Shown here one piece after another: positions 50,162 through 59,517 of a stretch of 64,000 bases of DNA. Each line of letters starts with the position of its first letter. The stretch's first letter is position 1. Where the stretch lies: assembly GCF_003626535.1 (NCBI RefSeq), contig NZ_RBAL01000015.1, positions 1 to 64,000 of the forward strand, in the 5' to 3' direction. Below the pieces are notes generated by a model. It was not told the DNA's origin. It saw only the letters and a program-made list of their open reading frames with translations, and searched no databases. The position numbers and the translations under genes are program-made. The stretch is from Streptomyces hoynatensis (GTDB lineage: Bacteria; Actinomycetota; Actinomycetes; Streptomycetales; Streptomycetaceae).

Positions 50162-52144
50162 TCAGGCGAGGCCGCCGTTGCGCTCCCGGATCGCGTCGGC
50201 GGCCCGCCGGTGCGCGGCCGCCGCCGCCGCGTCCCCGCTCTCCTCGGCGAGAGCGGCCAGCGCGGCAAGGACCCGCGCCTCCTCGTGCTCCGAGCCCCGC
50301 AGGCGTGCGCTCTCCAGCGCCGCCAGGTAGCGCGCGGCGGCCTCCTCCCGGCGGCCGAGGCCGCGCAGCGCGTGGCCCAGTGCGAAGCCGGTGCGGGCCG
50401 TCATCCGCGCCCGGCCCAGCGCGCCGGCCGCCTCGTGGGCCTGCCGCAGCAGGGCCGCGGCCCGGTCGTACTCCCCGCGCCGGGTCAGGGCCTCCCCCAG
50501 GCGGTAGGTCTGGAGCATCTCGCCGTAGGCGTTGCCGATCGCGCGGTGCATTTCGCGGGACCGCTCGAACTCGCGGGCCGCGGCGGACCAGTCGCCGCGG
50601 GCTCCCGCCAGCATGCCGCCGAACTCGACGACGGAGGCCGCCAGTCTGCGGTCCCGCGCCGCCTCGCCCAGGGCCGAGACCGCGCCCAGGGCCTGCCGCA
50701 GTTCCGCCTCCGCCTCGTCGAAGCGCTCCAGCTCCCACAGCGGCCTGGCCAGCTGGCAGCGCAGCCGCGCCAGGGCCCGCACGTCGCCCAGGCGCTGGGC
50801 GGCCCGCACGCCGAGGCCGAAGCTCTCGACGGCCGCCGCGTGCTGGGGGAAGGCCACGAAGTGCGTCCACAGCGGCTCGCACAGCGCCCACGCCTCGGCG
50901 TCCAGCTCCGCCTCGCAGGCCAGCCGCACGCACGCGTGCAGGGCGTGCCGCTCCCGCGCCAGCCAGCCGTACCCCTCGCGCGCCGCGTCCCGCTCCCCGG
51001 CCTCGGGGAGGGGCACGTCGGGGGCGTCCGGCACGGGGCCGGCCGGCGCGGCGAGCGTCAGCCGGGGGCCGGCGGCCGCGGCATCCGCCCGCTGCGCCTG
51101 CCGCAGGTACCAGCGCACCATGCGGCGCACCCCGGCGGCGCGCTCCGCGGGCGCGCCGTCGCGCCGCGCCCGGCGCCGGGCGTGCGCCCGAAGCAGCTCG
51201 GGCAGCCGCACCCGTTCCCCCGCGCCGCCGCCCAGCAGGCCGACGGCCTCCAGGTCCTCCAGCGCCTCTTCCGCGGCCTCGGGGCCGCGCCCCAGCAGGG
51301 CCACCACCGCCTCGGCCGGGCAGCCGTCCGCGGGGACGTCCGCCAGCAGGCGGTAGAGCAGGGCCGCGTCGGGGCCCAACTCCCCGTAGGCCGCGTCCCA
51401 CACCTTCTCGACCACGGGCAGTCCCTCTTCGTCGAGGTCGGCGGTCCATCCCTCCAGCAGCCGCGACAGGGGGCGGCGGCGCTGGCGGCGCATCCGCGCG
51501 GCCGCCACGTGCAGGGCCGCCGGGAGCCCGGAACAGAGCCGGACCAGCTCCGCCACCGCCTCCGGCTCGGCGGCCAGCCGCGGGTCGTCCACCAGGCCGC
51601 GCAACAGCGCGGTGCCGTCCCGCTCCGCCAGCGGTCCCAGGGGGATGCGGACGGCCTCGCCCTCCGCCAGGTCGTGCAGGGGCGCCTGGCCGGCCACGAT
51701 GACCACGCTGTCCCCCGAGGCCGGGAGCAGGGGCAGCAGCTCGGAGCCGAACCGCGCGTTGTCCACGATCAGCACCAGCCGCCGGTCGGCGGTGCGTGCC
51801 CAGTACTGCCGGCGGCGCGCCGCGAACGAGCGCTCTAGCCACTCCGGGGCCACGTCCAGATCCCGCAGCAACTCGCCCAGGACGTCGGCGACTTCCACCG
51901 CGCCGTCGCGTCTGGCCTCGTCGAGGTCCACGTACAGCACGGCGTCCGGGGCATAGCGTTCCCGCAGCAGCCGGGCGATCCGGAACGCCAGCTCGGTCTT
52001 GCCGACCCCGCCGAGCCCGCTCACCGCGAGCGTCACCGGCCGGGATGCTCCCCCGCCCCACTCCGCGACGGCCCGCAGGGCCCGTTCCTGTTCGTCCTCC
52101 CGGTCGACGAAGTGCGCCGTCTCGGGCCGGATGTGAAACACCAA
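50162..52144 (-). CDS. NB-ARC/TPR STAND ATPase
   Basis: A 660-residue signal-transduction ATPase. The Walker A loop is AVSGLGGVGKTELAFRIA (about residue 45), Walker B is LVLIVDNARF, and the GLPAAL motif is in CSGLPAALHVAAARM. A winged-helix part and, from about residue 400, TPR-like helices follow (LRQALGAVSALGEAARDRR, RGEYDRAAALLRQAHEAAG). No DNA-binding SARP domain is present, unlike AfsR. STAND ATPases switch on ligand binding and serve in regulation or defence. TTG 52144 or GTG 52141 is the start. The 330 GC-rich bases to 52476 show no gene. Confidence 0.88.
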   Translation of the reverse strand: MVFHIRPETAHFVDREDEQERALRAVAEWGGGASRPVTLAVSGLGGVGKTELAFRIARLLRERYAPDAVLYVDLDEARRDGAVEVADVLGELLRDLDVAPEWLERSFAARRRQYWARTADRRLVLIVDNARFGSELLPLLPASGDSVVIVAGQAPLHDLAEGEAVRIPLGPLAERDGTALLRGLVDDPRLAAEPEAVAELVRLCSGLPAALHVAAARMRRQRRRPLSRLLEGWTADLDEEGLPVVEKVWDAAYGELGPDAALLYRLLADVPADGCPAEAVVALLGRGPEAAEEALEDLEAVGLLGGGAGERVRLPELLRAHARRRARRDGAPAERAAGVRRMVRWYLRQAQRADAAAAGPRLTLAAPAGPVPDAPDVPLPEAGERDAAREGYGWLARERHALHACVRLACEAELDAEAWALCEPLWTHFVAFPQHAAAVESFGLGVRAAQRLGDVRALARLRCQLARPLWELERFDEAEAELRQALGAVSALGEAARDRRLAASVVEFGGMLAGARGDWSAAAREFERSREMHRAIGNAYGEMLQTYRLGEALTRRGEYDRAAALLRQAHEAAGALGRARMTARTGFALGHALRGLGRREEAAARYLAALESARLRGSEHEEARVLAALAALAEESGDAAAAAAHRRAADAIRERNGGLA

Positions 52145-52476
52145 AGGGTCCGCCCCCCGCTCCCGGATGCCAGGGCGCCGAGCCTACCGACCGTGACCTG
52201 GGGAGCTCAACGCCGCGCCCGGGCCGCCCTGAGGTGCGGAACGCCGCCGCGCGGGCGCGCCGCCGCCTGCGGCCCGGCGGCGAACGGCCGCGCCCCGCAC
52301 GGGGGTTCGCAGGCTGCGCGGCGGGCGGGCGCCGCGGCGCCGGCCTGGCCCGCCGCGGGCCGGCGCTGGGGGCGCGGGCCCGCGGCGGGGGTGCGGCGCG
52401 CCGGGCGCCAGGACCGCGGCGCGCCCGGCACGGCGCCGGCGGGGGTCCGGCGCGGCGCGGTCCGGTGCGTGCGCGG

Positions 52477-53070
52477 TCAGAACTCCACGTCGGAGCAGGC
52501 GTAGAACGCGTTGCCCGTGTCGGCCACGTTCCACACGGCCAGGATCAGGTGCCGGCCGCTGCGGTCCGCGGGGAGGGTCCCGGTGTGGTGCTCGGTCGCG
52601 CCGGGCCGGGCGCCGTTCAGGTTCACCTGGAGGAACGGCTCGGGGTCCAGGTCGGCGCGGGTGAGCGGCCGGGTGGGGTCGTAGGAGTCGTTGGTGAGGT
52701 AGTAGTCGAAGGTGCTGGTGCTGTGCCCGACGGTGAACGTCCAGCTGAAGGTGTAGGTGCCGCCCGCGGTGAGGTGCGTGGCGGGCCACGAGCCCCCGCG
52801 CGGGTCGTCGAGTTGCGCGAAGCGGCTGTTGCCGCCCGAGCAGATCTGCCCGTCGGCGGGGCCCGCCTGGGGGAAGTTCTTGGGGCCCTCGACGCTCTGC
52901 GGCTCCCAGACGATCTCGCCGCAGCCGCTCACCACGCCCTGGGCGCAGTAGGACTGGCGGCTGGTCGGGGAGGTGGTGTAGCCGTGCGCCTGCGCGGTGC
53001 CGCTGGTGGCGAGGACCGAGGCCAGGGCCAGGCCGGCCCCGGCGAGGGCAACGCCGGTCTTTCCGAGCAT
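52477..53070 (-). CDS. Lytic polysaccharide monooxygenase (AA10)
   Basis: A 197-residue secreted copper enzyme that oxidatively cleaves chitin or cellulose. The signal peptide ends SGTAQA, so the mature protein begins with the copper-binding His (HGYTTSPTSRQSYCAQG). The second His of the brace is in SWPATHLTAGGTYTF. Four Cys fit two disulfides, and a single-domain AA10 of this size is usually chitin-active. The DasR-like site upstream also points to chitin. ATG 53070 follows GGGAG by six bases. Confidence 0.94.
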   Translation of the reverse strand: MLGKTGVALAGAGLALASVLATSGTAQAHGYTTSPTSRQSYCAQGVVSGCGEIVWEPQSVEGPKNFPQAGPADGQICSGGNSRFAQLDDPRGGSWPATHLTAGGTYTFSWTFTVGHSTSTFDYYLTNDSYDPTRPLTRADLDPEPFLQVNLNGARPGATEHHTGTLPADRSGRHLILAVWNVADTGNAFYACSDVEF

Positions 53071-53140
53071 GATGCGCTCCCTTGGGTGTGGGGGGTGGAG
53101 AGAGGCGGGGTGCGGGGGTGGGGGAAGCGAGCGCCGGTCC

Positions 53141-53154
53141 TTGGTCTGGACCAA
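53141..53154. promoter_or_regulatory. DasR-type operator before the LPMO gene
   Basis: TTGGTCTGGACCAA is a palindrome with one central mismatch and closely matches the DasR site ACTGGTCTAGACCACT, which controls chitin and GlcNAc genes in Streptomyces. It lies 71-84 bases before the LPMO start. Confidence 0.75.
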
Positions 53155-53831
53155 ATCGAACGTAGCGAACGCTTCCTCATCATGTCCATACCAATGACGC
53201 GACGGGACAGGCGACGGGAGGCGGCAGCGGCACGGCCGCGGGCAGGGCGCCCGCGGGCGGCGGGGCGGCGGCCCGCCATGCCGCACGGCCGGCCCGGGCG
53301 CCCACCCCCCGCCCCGGGCCCCCGGCGGCGCCGGCCACGGACCCCGCCGCCGGAGCGCCACGGCCCGCACCGGGGCCCGAGGGGCGCACACCGCCCAAGA
53401 ATTCCCACATTTCCAATCAGGTTTCGATTCACATTCGATCGAAGTTCCATCAAAAACTGACGCCGAGGGATTGACTCCGGAGGCGGGAGGGCGTCACCCT
53501 GTTCAGCACGCCGCCCGCGGCCCGTACCGCAGCGTGACCGCGAGGCACGCCGGAGAGGGGCGCGACCACGGGCGCGCGGCGGCCTGGATTCCTGACGGCC
53601 GGTCACCCCACCGGTGGCCGCGCCCGGCGCGGAGGACCGGTGCCGCCGCAGCCGCGCACGCCGCCGGACCAGGCAGGACCGCCCCGCGCGCCCCGGTGGG
53701 CCACCGCCCGCGGGCACCCCGAAGGGGCGCCGCGCGGCCGAGCCGGGGACGCGAACCCACAAGGGCGGGCGGCCGGTTGCGGCGATCCCGCAGCAGACAC
53801 CCACGGTGACCGAGGCTTCACGAGCAGAGGC
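53155..53831. other. Gene-free intergenic region with an AT-rich island
   Basis: About 680 bases without a supported gene. Around 53400-53465 the composition falls sharply in GC and contains the palindrome TTCGATCGAA (near 53438); this suggests a further regulatory site for one of the flanking genes. Confidence 0.4.
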
Positions 53832-53862
53832 TTGTGTGATCGATCACTTGGACTCTAGAGTC
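53832..53862 (+). promoter_or_regulatory. LacI-type operator inside a promoter for the sugar ABC operon
   Basis: TTGTGT (53832-53837) and TAGAGT (53856-53861) are spaced by 18 bases. GTGATCGATCAC (53836-53847), a perfect palindrome, overlaps the -35 element and the spacer. GACTCTAGAGTC (53851-53862), also perfect, covers the -10. The first palindrome recurs with one change at 57373. Confidence 0.7.
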
Positions 53863-53939
53863 ACGCAACGGCAATACCGCCCCTCCCCCGCGGTGCCGTG
53901 CGTGCAGTGCCCTTCGCTCAATGGAGAGGAACCACTGGT

Positions 53940-54053
53940 ATGGATGTGACCACGCCACCTCCGCAGGTGGGAGCGGCGCCGCCCCGGCGTGGGCCCCGCC
54001 GCCCCGGCCGCGCCGGGCGGGCCATACGGCAGGCCGGGGCGGTCATCGGATGA
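53940..54053 (+). CDS. Possible 37-residue leader peptide coupled to the permease
   Basis: ATG 53940, about ten bases after GAGAGGA, opens a short frame (MDVTTPPPQVGAAPPRRGPR onward), basic and Pro/Arg-rich. Its TGA overlaps the permease ATG (ATGA at 54050-54053). The overlap and ribosome site are the evidence; no homologue is known to me. Confidence 0.4.
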   Translation: MDVTTPPPQVGAAPPRRGPRRPGRAGRAIRQAGAVIG

Positions 54054-54994
54054 GCGCGCTCGGGGAGTTCAGGACGCTGCGGCGGCCGGCGGGCCGGCTC
54101 AGCGCCGCGGAGAAGCGCGAGCAGACGCGGGACACGAAGGCCGCCGCGGTCTTCCTCACGCCGTGGCTGCTGGGGCTCTTCGGCATCACGATCGGGCCGA
54201 TGATCGCCTCGCTGTACCTGGCGTTCACGGACTACAACCTGCTGCAGGACCCGAAGTTCACCGGCCTGGACAACATCCGCCGGATGTTCACCGACGACCG
54301 GCTGGCGCATTCGCTCCAGGTCACCTTCACCTACGTGATCGTCTCGGTCCCGCTCCAGCTGGCCCTCGCGCTGGCCCTCGCCCTGCTGCTGGACCGCGGC
54401 GTGCGCGGCCTCTCCCTGTACCGCTCGGTGCTCTACCTGCCCTCGCTGCTGGGGGCGAGCGTGGCGATCGCCGTGCTGTGGCGCCTGGTGTTCGGCGCCG
54501 AGGGCCTGGTCAACGCCTTCCTCTCGCTCTTCGGGGTCGAGGGGCGCGGCTGGGTGTCCGAACCCGACACCGCCCTGGGCACGTTGATCATCCTGCACGT
54601 GTGGACCTTCGGCGCCCCGATGGTCATCTTCCTCGCCGGCCTGCGGCAGATACCCCGCGAGCTGTACGAGGCCGCCTCCACCGAGGGCGCCTCCCGCATC
54701 CGTCAGCTGTTCTCGATCACTCTTCCGCTGCTGAGCCCGATCATCTTCTTCAATCTCGTCCTCGGGATCATCGGCAGCTTCCAGTCCTTCACGCAGGCGT
54801 ACATCGTCTCCGGCGGAACCGGCGGGCCCAGCGACTCCACGCTGTTCTTCTCGCTCTACCTGTACCAGGAGGGCTTCACCAGCTTCCGCATGGGATACGC
54901 CTCCGCGCTCGCCTGGCTCCTGCTGATCATCATCGGAGCCTTCACGGCACTCAATTTCTGGGCCTCGAGATTCTGGGTCTTCTACAATGACTGA
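54050..54994 (+). CDS. Sugar ABC transporter permease (MalF-like)
   Basis: A 314-residue CUT1 permease with six hydrophobic segments and the EAA loop ELYEAASTEGASRIRQLFSI. ATG 54050 is chosen because it begins a normal N-terminus and overlaps the stop of a short upstream frame; the frame is open to 53921, but that part is Gly/Pro-rich and unlike the family. First transporter gene of the operon under the LacI-type operator. Confidence 0.9.
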   Translation: MSALGEFRTLRRPAGRLSAAEKREQTRDTKAAAVFLTPWLLGLFGITIGPMIASLYLAFTDYNLLQDPKFTGLDNIRRMFTDDRLAHSLQVTFTYVIVSVPLQLALALALALLLDRGVRGLSLYRSVLYLPSLLGASVAIAVLWRLVFGAEGLVNAFLSLFGVEGRGWVSEPDTALGTLIILHVWTFGAPMVIFLAGLRQIPRELYEAASTEGASRIRQLFSITLPLLSPIIFFNLVLGIIGSFQSFTQAYIVSGGTGGPSDSTLFFSLYLYQEGFTSFRMGYASALAWLLLIIIGAFTALNFWASRFWVFYND

Positions 54995-55910
54995 CGCCCT
55001 CGCCACCCTTCCCCACCGCGACCCCGCGCGCCCGGCGCGGGACCAGGCGGCCCCGGCCCCCGGGCGCCGCAGGAATTCCGCCAGGCGGCGGTTCGCGAGC
55101 ATCGTCAAGCACGCCTGCCTGATAGCCGTGTGCCTGCTCATGCTCTATCCGCTGCTGTGGATGGTGGCCAGCTCGATACGGCCCAACGACGACATCTTCA
55201 CCAGCTCGGGCCTTTTCGTCGACACCTTCGACTTCGACCACTACCCCACCGGCTGGGACGCGCTCGCCTATCCCTTCAGCACCTACCTGCTGAACTCCTT
55301 CCTGGTCGTCCTCGGCTCGGTCGTCGGCAACCTCATCTCCTGCTCGATGGCCGCCTACGCGTTCGCCCGCCTCCAATTCCGCGCCCGGCGGCTCGCGTTC
55401 GCCGCCATGCTGATCACGATCATGCTCCCCATACACGTGCTGATCATTCCCCAGTACGTCGTCTACGCGCAGCTGGGCTGGATCAACACCTATCTCCCGC
55501 TGATCGTGCCGAAATTCCTGGCCACCGACGCGTTCTTCGTGTTCCTGATGGTCCAGTTCATCCGCGGCATCCCGCGCGAGCTGGACGAGGCCGCCAGGAT
55601 CGACGGGGCGGGCCACGCGCGCATCTACGCCCAGATCATGCTCCCGCTCATGATCCCGGCCCTGGCCACCACCGCCATCTTCACCTTCATCTGGACCTGG
55701 AACGACTTCTTCACCCAGCTGATCTTCATCACCAAGCCCGACCTGTACACCGTGCCCGTGGCCCTGCGCTCCTTCATCGACGCCCAGAGCACCTCCGACT
55801 ACGGCGGCATGTTCGCCATGAGCATCGTCTCCCTCGTCCCCGTATTCCTGGTGTTCCTGTTCGGCCAGCGATTCCTCCTCCGCGGCATCGCCACCACCGG
55901 CGGCAAGTAG
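54987..55910 (+). CDS. Sugar ABC transporter permease (MalG-like)
   Basis: A 307-residue CUT1 permease, partner of the preceding one, which it overlaps by eight bases. The EAA motif is in ELDEAARIDGAGHARIYAQI and six membrane segments are evident. The cytoplasmic N-terminus of about 35 residues is basic. Confidence 0.92.
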   Translation: MTDALATLPHRDPARPARDQAAPAPGRRRNSARRRFASIVKHACLIAVCLLMLYPLLWMVASSIRPNDDIFTSSGLFVDTFDFDHYPTGWDALAYPFSTYLLNSFLVVLGSVVGNLISCSMAAYAFARLQFRARRLAFAAMLITIMLPIHVLIIPQYVVYAQLGWINTYLPLIVPKFLATDAFFVFLMVQFIRGIPRELDEAARIDGAGHARIYAQIMLPLMIPALATTAIFTFIWTWNDFFTQLIFITKPDLYTVPVALRSFIDAQSTSDYGGMFAMSIVSLVPVFLVFLFGQRFLLRGIATTGGK

Positions 55911-55942
55911 CCGGCCCCCGGAAAGGCCAGAAAGGCAAGAAC

Positions 55943-57265
55943 ATGACCCATCGTGTGCGAAGCGGCGCCCGCGCGGGCCTCGCCGCCGCGGCCGCGGGTC
56001 TGCTCCTCGCCGGCTGCGGCGTGGGCGCGGACCCCGTGCAGAACCCGGAGCTCTCCGACGGGGAGGTGACCATCACCTTCAACTGGTGGGGGGCCGACGC
56101 CAGGACCCAGCAGACCCTCGACGCCATCGACCTCTTCGAGCAGGAGCACCCCAACATCCACGTCGAGCCGCAGTACTCCGACTGGAACGGGTACTGGGAC
56201 CGCATGGCCACCACCACGGCCGCCGGCGACATGCCCGACGTCAGCCAGTTCGACCAGCTGTACCTGGCCTCCTACGCCGACCGCGGGGCCCTGCTCGACC
56301 TGTCCACCGTCGCCAACATCCTGGACACCTCCGCCCTCGGCGACAAGATGCTGGACGCCGGCCGCGTGGACGGCGACCTCTACGCCGTGCCCACCGGCGG
56401 CACCACCAACGGCGTCATCGTCAACACCACCCTCTTCGAGCAGTACGGCGTTCCGCTGCCCGACACCTCGCACTGGACCTGGGAGGACATGGAGCGCGCC
56501 GCCACCCGGCTGACCGAGGCCTCCGGCGGCGAGGTCCACGGCATCAGCCCCTTCGGCAGCGACTCCTTCAGCCTCACCGTCTGGGCCCGCCAGCACGGGG
56601 GGCGGCTGTTCGACGAGGAGGGGAAGCTCGCCATCGACCCGGATCTGCTGGCGGGTTACTGGCAGCGCGAGCTCGACTTCATCGACAGCGGGGCCGCCCC
56701 GTCCGCCGCGCAGCTCACCGAGAAGGTGGGCCTGCCCCTGGACCAGTCCGACCTGGTCACCGGCAAAACCGCCATGTCCTTCATCCCCGCGGGCCAGTTC
56801 AGCGCCTACCAGGCCGCCGCCCCCGACTACGACTTCGCCCTCGTCAACTGGCCCGCCGATTCCGACACCGAGCCCGGTTTCCAGTACCTCAAGCCCAGCA
56901 TGTACTGGGCCGCCGCCTCCACTTCGAGGCACCCGGCCGAGGCCGCGCTCCTGATCGACTTCCTCACCAACGACACCCGCGTCGGCGAGCTGTTCGGCCT
57001 GGACCGCGGCGAACCGGGCAACCCCGCCTTCCGGCGGGCCATCGAGCCCACCCTCGACGACAGCGGCCGGGAGGCGCTGGCCTTCACCGAGGCCATGTCC
57101 GACGAGGTGGGCGAGACCCCGCCCATCACCCCGGCCGGGGCCAGCGCCATCGAGACCGTCCTCGCCCGCTACAACCAGGAGGTCCTCTTCGGCGAGTCCT
57201 CCCCGCGGGAGGCGGCCGAGGCGTTCCTCAACGAACTGGGGGACTCCATCAACGCCGCCGGCTGA
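55943..57265 (+). CDS. Sugar ABC transporter substrate-binding lipoprotein
   Basis: A 440-residue family 1 binding protein with a lipobox LLLAGC after the signal peptide. The mature part begins with VTITFNWWGADARTQQTLDA and contains the family pattern PDVSQFDQLYLASYADRGAL. Third gene of the operon; no ATPase is encoded, as in the operon at 7737. With the following oxidoreductase, PmoA-like and cupin genes it suggests uptake and catabolism of a modified or plant-derived sugar. Confidence 0.93.
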   Translation: MTHRVRSGARAGLAAAAAGLLLAGCGVGADPVQNPELSDGEVTITFNWWGADARTQQTLDAIDLFEQEHPNIHVEPQYSDWNGYWDRMATTTAAGDMPDVSQFDQLYLASYADRGALLDLSTVANILDTSALGDKMLDAGRVDGDLYAVPTGGTTNGVIVNTTLFEQYGVPLPDTSHWTWEDMERAATRLTEASGGEVHGISPFGSDSFSLTVWARQHGGRLFDEEGKLAIDPDLLAGYWQRELDFIDSGAAPSAAQLTEKVGLPLDQSDLVTGKTAMSFIPAGQFSAYQAAAPDYDFALVNWPADSDTEPGFQYLKPSMYWAAASTSRHPAEAALLIDFLTNDTRVGELFGLDRGEPGNPAFRRAIEPTLDDSGREALAFTEAMSDEVGETPPITPAGASAIETVLARYNQEVLFGESSPREAAEAFLNELGDSINAAG

Positions 57266-57270
57266 CCGCC

Positions 57271-57300
57271 GCCGTTGCCGTGCCCCGGCGCGGCAACGGC
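57271..57300 (+). terminator. Terminator after the binding-protein gene
   Basis: GCCGTTGCCG and CGGCAACGGC form a perfect 10-bp stem with a 10-base loop, five bases after the stop. Confidence 0.65.
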
Positions 57301-57372
57301 ACCGGGCGGCAACGGGCACCGGGCCCGTCCCGCCACCGTCCTCGCCCTCGGAAACCACCACAACCCGACTGT

Positions 57373-57384
57373 GTGATCGTTCAC
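57373..57384. promoter_or_regulatory. LacI-type operator before the oxidoreductase operon
   Basis: GTGATCGTTCAC, differing at one position from 53836-53847 and sharing flanks (TGTGATCGNTCACTTG). It lies 47 bases before GTG 57431 and places both operons under one regulator. Confidence 0.75.
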
Positions 57385-57430
57385 TTGAGCGCGGGTACCT
57401 GCCCCGCTCGTTCTCTCAGGAGCCCTTGCA

Positions 57431-58582
57431 GTGTCCTCTTCAGTGCCCTCCTCGCCCTCTCGCCCGCCCCGGCTGCGCGTCGCCGCCGTCGGCACGGGCG
57501 GCATCGCCCGGGGAAACCACCTGGCCGCCCTGCACGCCCACGCCGGGCGGGCCGAACTGGTCGCCGCGGTCGACGTCGACCGCGGCAGGCTCGACGCCTT
57601 CCGCGAGGCGGCCGGCGCCCTCGGGATGCCGGACGTGGCGGGCTACGACGACCTCGGCGCGATGCTGGAACGTGCCCGCCCCGACCTGGTGCTGATCGGC
57701 ACGCCCCCCTCGCTGCACCGGGCGCAGACGGTGGCCGCGCTTCAGGCCGGCGCCTGGGTGCTGTGCGAGAAGCCGCTGTGCCTGTCGCTGGCGGAGTACG
57801 ACGCGATCGCCGAGGCGGAGAAGTCCTCGGGCGCCTACGCCTCGGTGGTCTTCCAGCACCGGTACGGCTCGGGCGCCGTCCACGCCCGCGAGCTCATCGC
57901 GGCGGGCGCGCTCGGCGCCCCGCTGGTGGCGCACTGCCAGACCACCTGGTACCGCGACACGGCCTACTACGAGGTGCCCTGGCGCGGCCGCTGGGACAGC
58001 GAGGGCGGCGGCCCGACCATGGGACACGGCATACACCAGTACGACCTGCTGCTGCATCTGCTCGGGGACTGGACCGAGGTCAGGGCGATGGCCGCGCGCC
58101 TGGTGCACGACGTGGAGAGCGAGGACGTGTCCACGGCGCTGGTGCGGTTCGCGAACGGGGCGGTGGCCACCGTGGTCAACAGCGTGCTGTCCCCGGACGA
58201 GGTCAGCCGCATCCGGATCGACTGCGCCGACGCGACCGTGGAGCTGACCCACCTCTACGGCCACCGCAACGAGGACTGGGTCTACACCCCGCGCCCCGGC
58301 CTTGCGGACGAGGCGCGCGTCGCCCGCTGGCGCACCCCCGCGGCCGACCTGCCCAGTTCCCACGCCGCCCAGCTCGGCGCCCTGCTGGACGCCTACGAGC
58401 GCGGGGAGCGTCCCCCCGGCAGCGGCCCCGACGCCCGCCGCACCGTCGAGTTCGCGGCGGCCCTCTACAAGGCGGCCTTCACCGGCCTGCCGGTGAAGGC
58501 GGGCGAGATCGCGACCGGCGATCCGTTCCACGAAGCCATGCACGGAAACCACCCCGACTGGGCCCCAAGGGAGCAGAAGTGA
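57431..58582 (+). CDS. Gfo/Idh/MocA-family oxidoreductase
   Basis: A 383-residue NAD(P)-dependent sugar or inositol dehydrogenase-type enzyme. The Rossmann motif is VAAVGTGGIARGNHL, the family motif is CEKPLCLSL with the catalytic Lys, and a His lies in MGHGIHQYDLLLHLLGDW. First gene of an operon with the PmoA-like and cupin genes. GTG 57431 fits the operator position. Confidence 0.93.
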   Translation: MSSSVPSSPSRPPRLRVAAVGTGGIARGNHLAALHAHAGRAELVAAVDVDRGRLDAFREAAGALGMPDVAGYDDLGAMLERARPDLVLIGTPPSLHRAQTVAALQAGAWVLCEKPLCLSLAEYDAIAEAEKSSGAYASVVFQHRYGSGAVHARELIAAGALGAPLVAHCQTTWYRDTAYYEVPWRGRWDSEGGGPTMGHGIHQYDLLLHLLGDWTEVRAMAARLVHDVESEDVSTALVRFANGAVATVVNSVLSPDEVSRIRIDCADATVELTHLYGHRNEDWVYTPRPGLADEARVARWRTPAADLPSSHAAQLGALLDAYERGERPPGSGPDARRTVEFAAALYKAAFTGLPVKAGEIATGDPFHEAMHGNHPDWAPREQK

Positions 58583-59517
58583 CCCCCCGTCTCTCCGTCG
58601 TCCACACGCACGGCGAACGCATCCGGATCGCCGCCGCGGGCACCGAGATCCTGTCCTACGTCTACCGGCCGGACCCGGACCCCTTCGAGTCGCGGAAGCC
58701 CTACCTGCACCCGCTGCGCACGCTGGGCGGCAACCTCGTCTCGGGCTACCGGCCGAGCGACCACCGCTGGCACAAGGGCCTGCAGATGACGGCGAGTCAC
58801 CTGTCGGGGCAGAACTTCTGGGGCGGGAACTCCTACCTGGGGCCCGGGCGGGGCTACCAGCGGGTCCCCGAACTGGTCGGCTCCATGCGCCACGACGCCT
58901 TCGCGGCGCTGCGGGCCACGGAGGAGTCCTGCGAACTGGCCGAGGACCTCACCTGGCTCAGCCACGAGGGGCAGGAGTGGGCCCGCGAGCGCCGCGGGAT
59001 CACCGTCCACTCCGTGGACGAGGAGGCCGGGGCCTGGGCCCTGGACTGGGCGATCCGGCTGACCAACCTCCGTGCCGAGCCCCTGCACTTCGGCTCCCCG
59101 ACCACCGCGGGCCGCGAGGCGGCCGGCTACACGGGGCTGCAGTGGCGCGGTCCGCGGGACTTCACCGGGGGCCGGGTGCTCACGCCCCAGGGCCCGGCCG
59201 CCGACCAGGCGGTCATGGGCCTCCCGGCGGCCGAGGTCCCGTGGATCGCGTTCACCGCCGAGCACGACGACGTCTCCGCGCACTCCACGCTGGTGTTCGC
59301 GCACGCGCCGGAGAACTCGGGTCCTGCGGCGATCCACCCCTCCCACTGGTTCGTGCGGTCGGAGCCGATCCCGACGGTAGCCTTCTCCTGGGCCTTCTTC
59401 GAGGAGTTCGCGCTGGCTCCCGGGGAGACCTTCTCCTTCCGCTATCGCGTCCTCGTCGCCGACGGCGCCTGGGAGAGCGACCGCGTCGCCGAGCACCTGG
59501 AGGGCCTGCCGTGGTGA
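58579..59517 (+). CDS. PmoA-like protein (DUF6807)
   Basis: A 312-residue protein of the family annotated PmoA/DUF6807, which in actinomycetes sits in sugar-catabolic operons and is unrelated in role to methane oxidation. Conserved features include YRPSDHRWHKGLQMTASH, GQNFWGGNSYL and the late HPSHWFVRSEPIP; the several His and Asp suggest a mutarotase-like or metal site. GTG 58579 overlaps the oxidoreductase stop (GTGA). Confidence 0.82.
   Translation: MTPRLSVVHTHGERIRIAAAGTEILSYVYRPDPDPFESRKPYLHPLRTLGGNLVSGYRPSDHRWHKGLQMTASHLSGQNFWGGNSYLGPGRGYQRVPELVGSMRHDAFAALRATEESCELAEDLTWLSHEGQEWARERRGITVHSVDEEAGAWALDWAIRLTNLRAEPLHFGSPTTAGREAAGYTGLQWRGPRDFTGGRVLTPQGPAADQAVMGLPAAEVPWIAFTAEHDDVSAHSTLVFAHAPENSGPAAIHPSHWFVRSEPIPTVAFSWAFFEEFALAPGETFSFRYRVLVADGAWESDRVAEHLEGLPW

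Noticed and set aside
48231..52061. A 1276-residue minus-strand frame spanning the repeat tract and two genes
   Set aside because: It is out of frame with the NB-ARC gene and antisense to the glycerophosphotransferase-like gene; no domain is seen.
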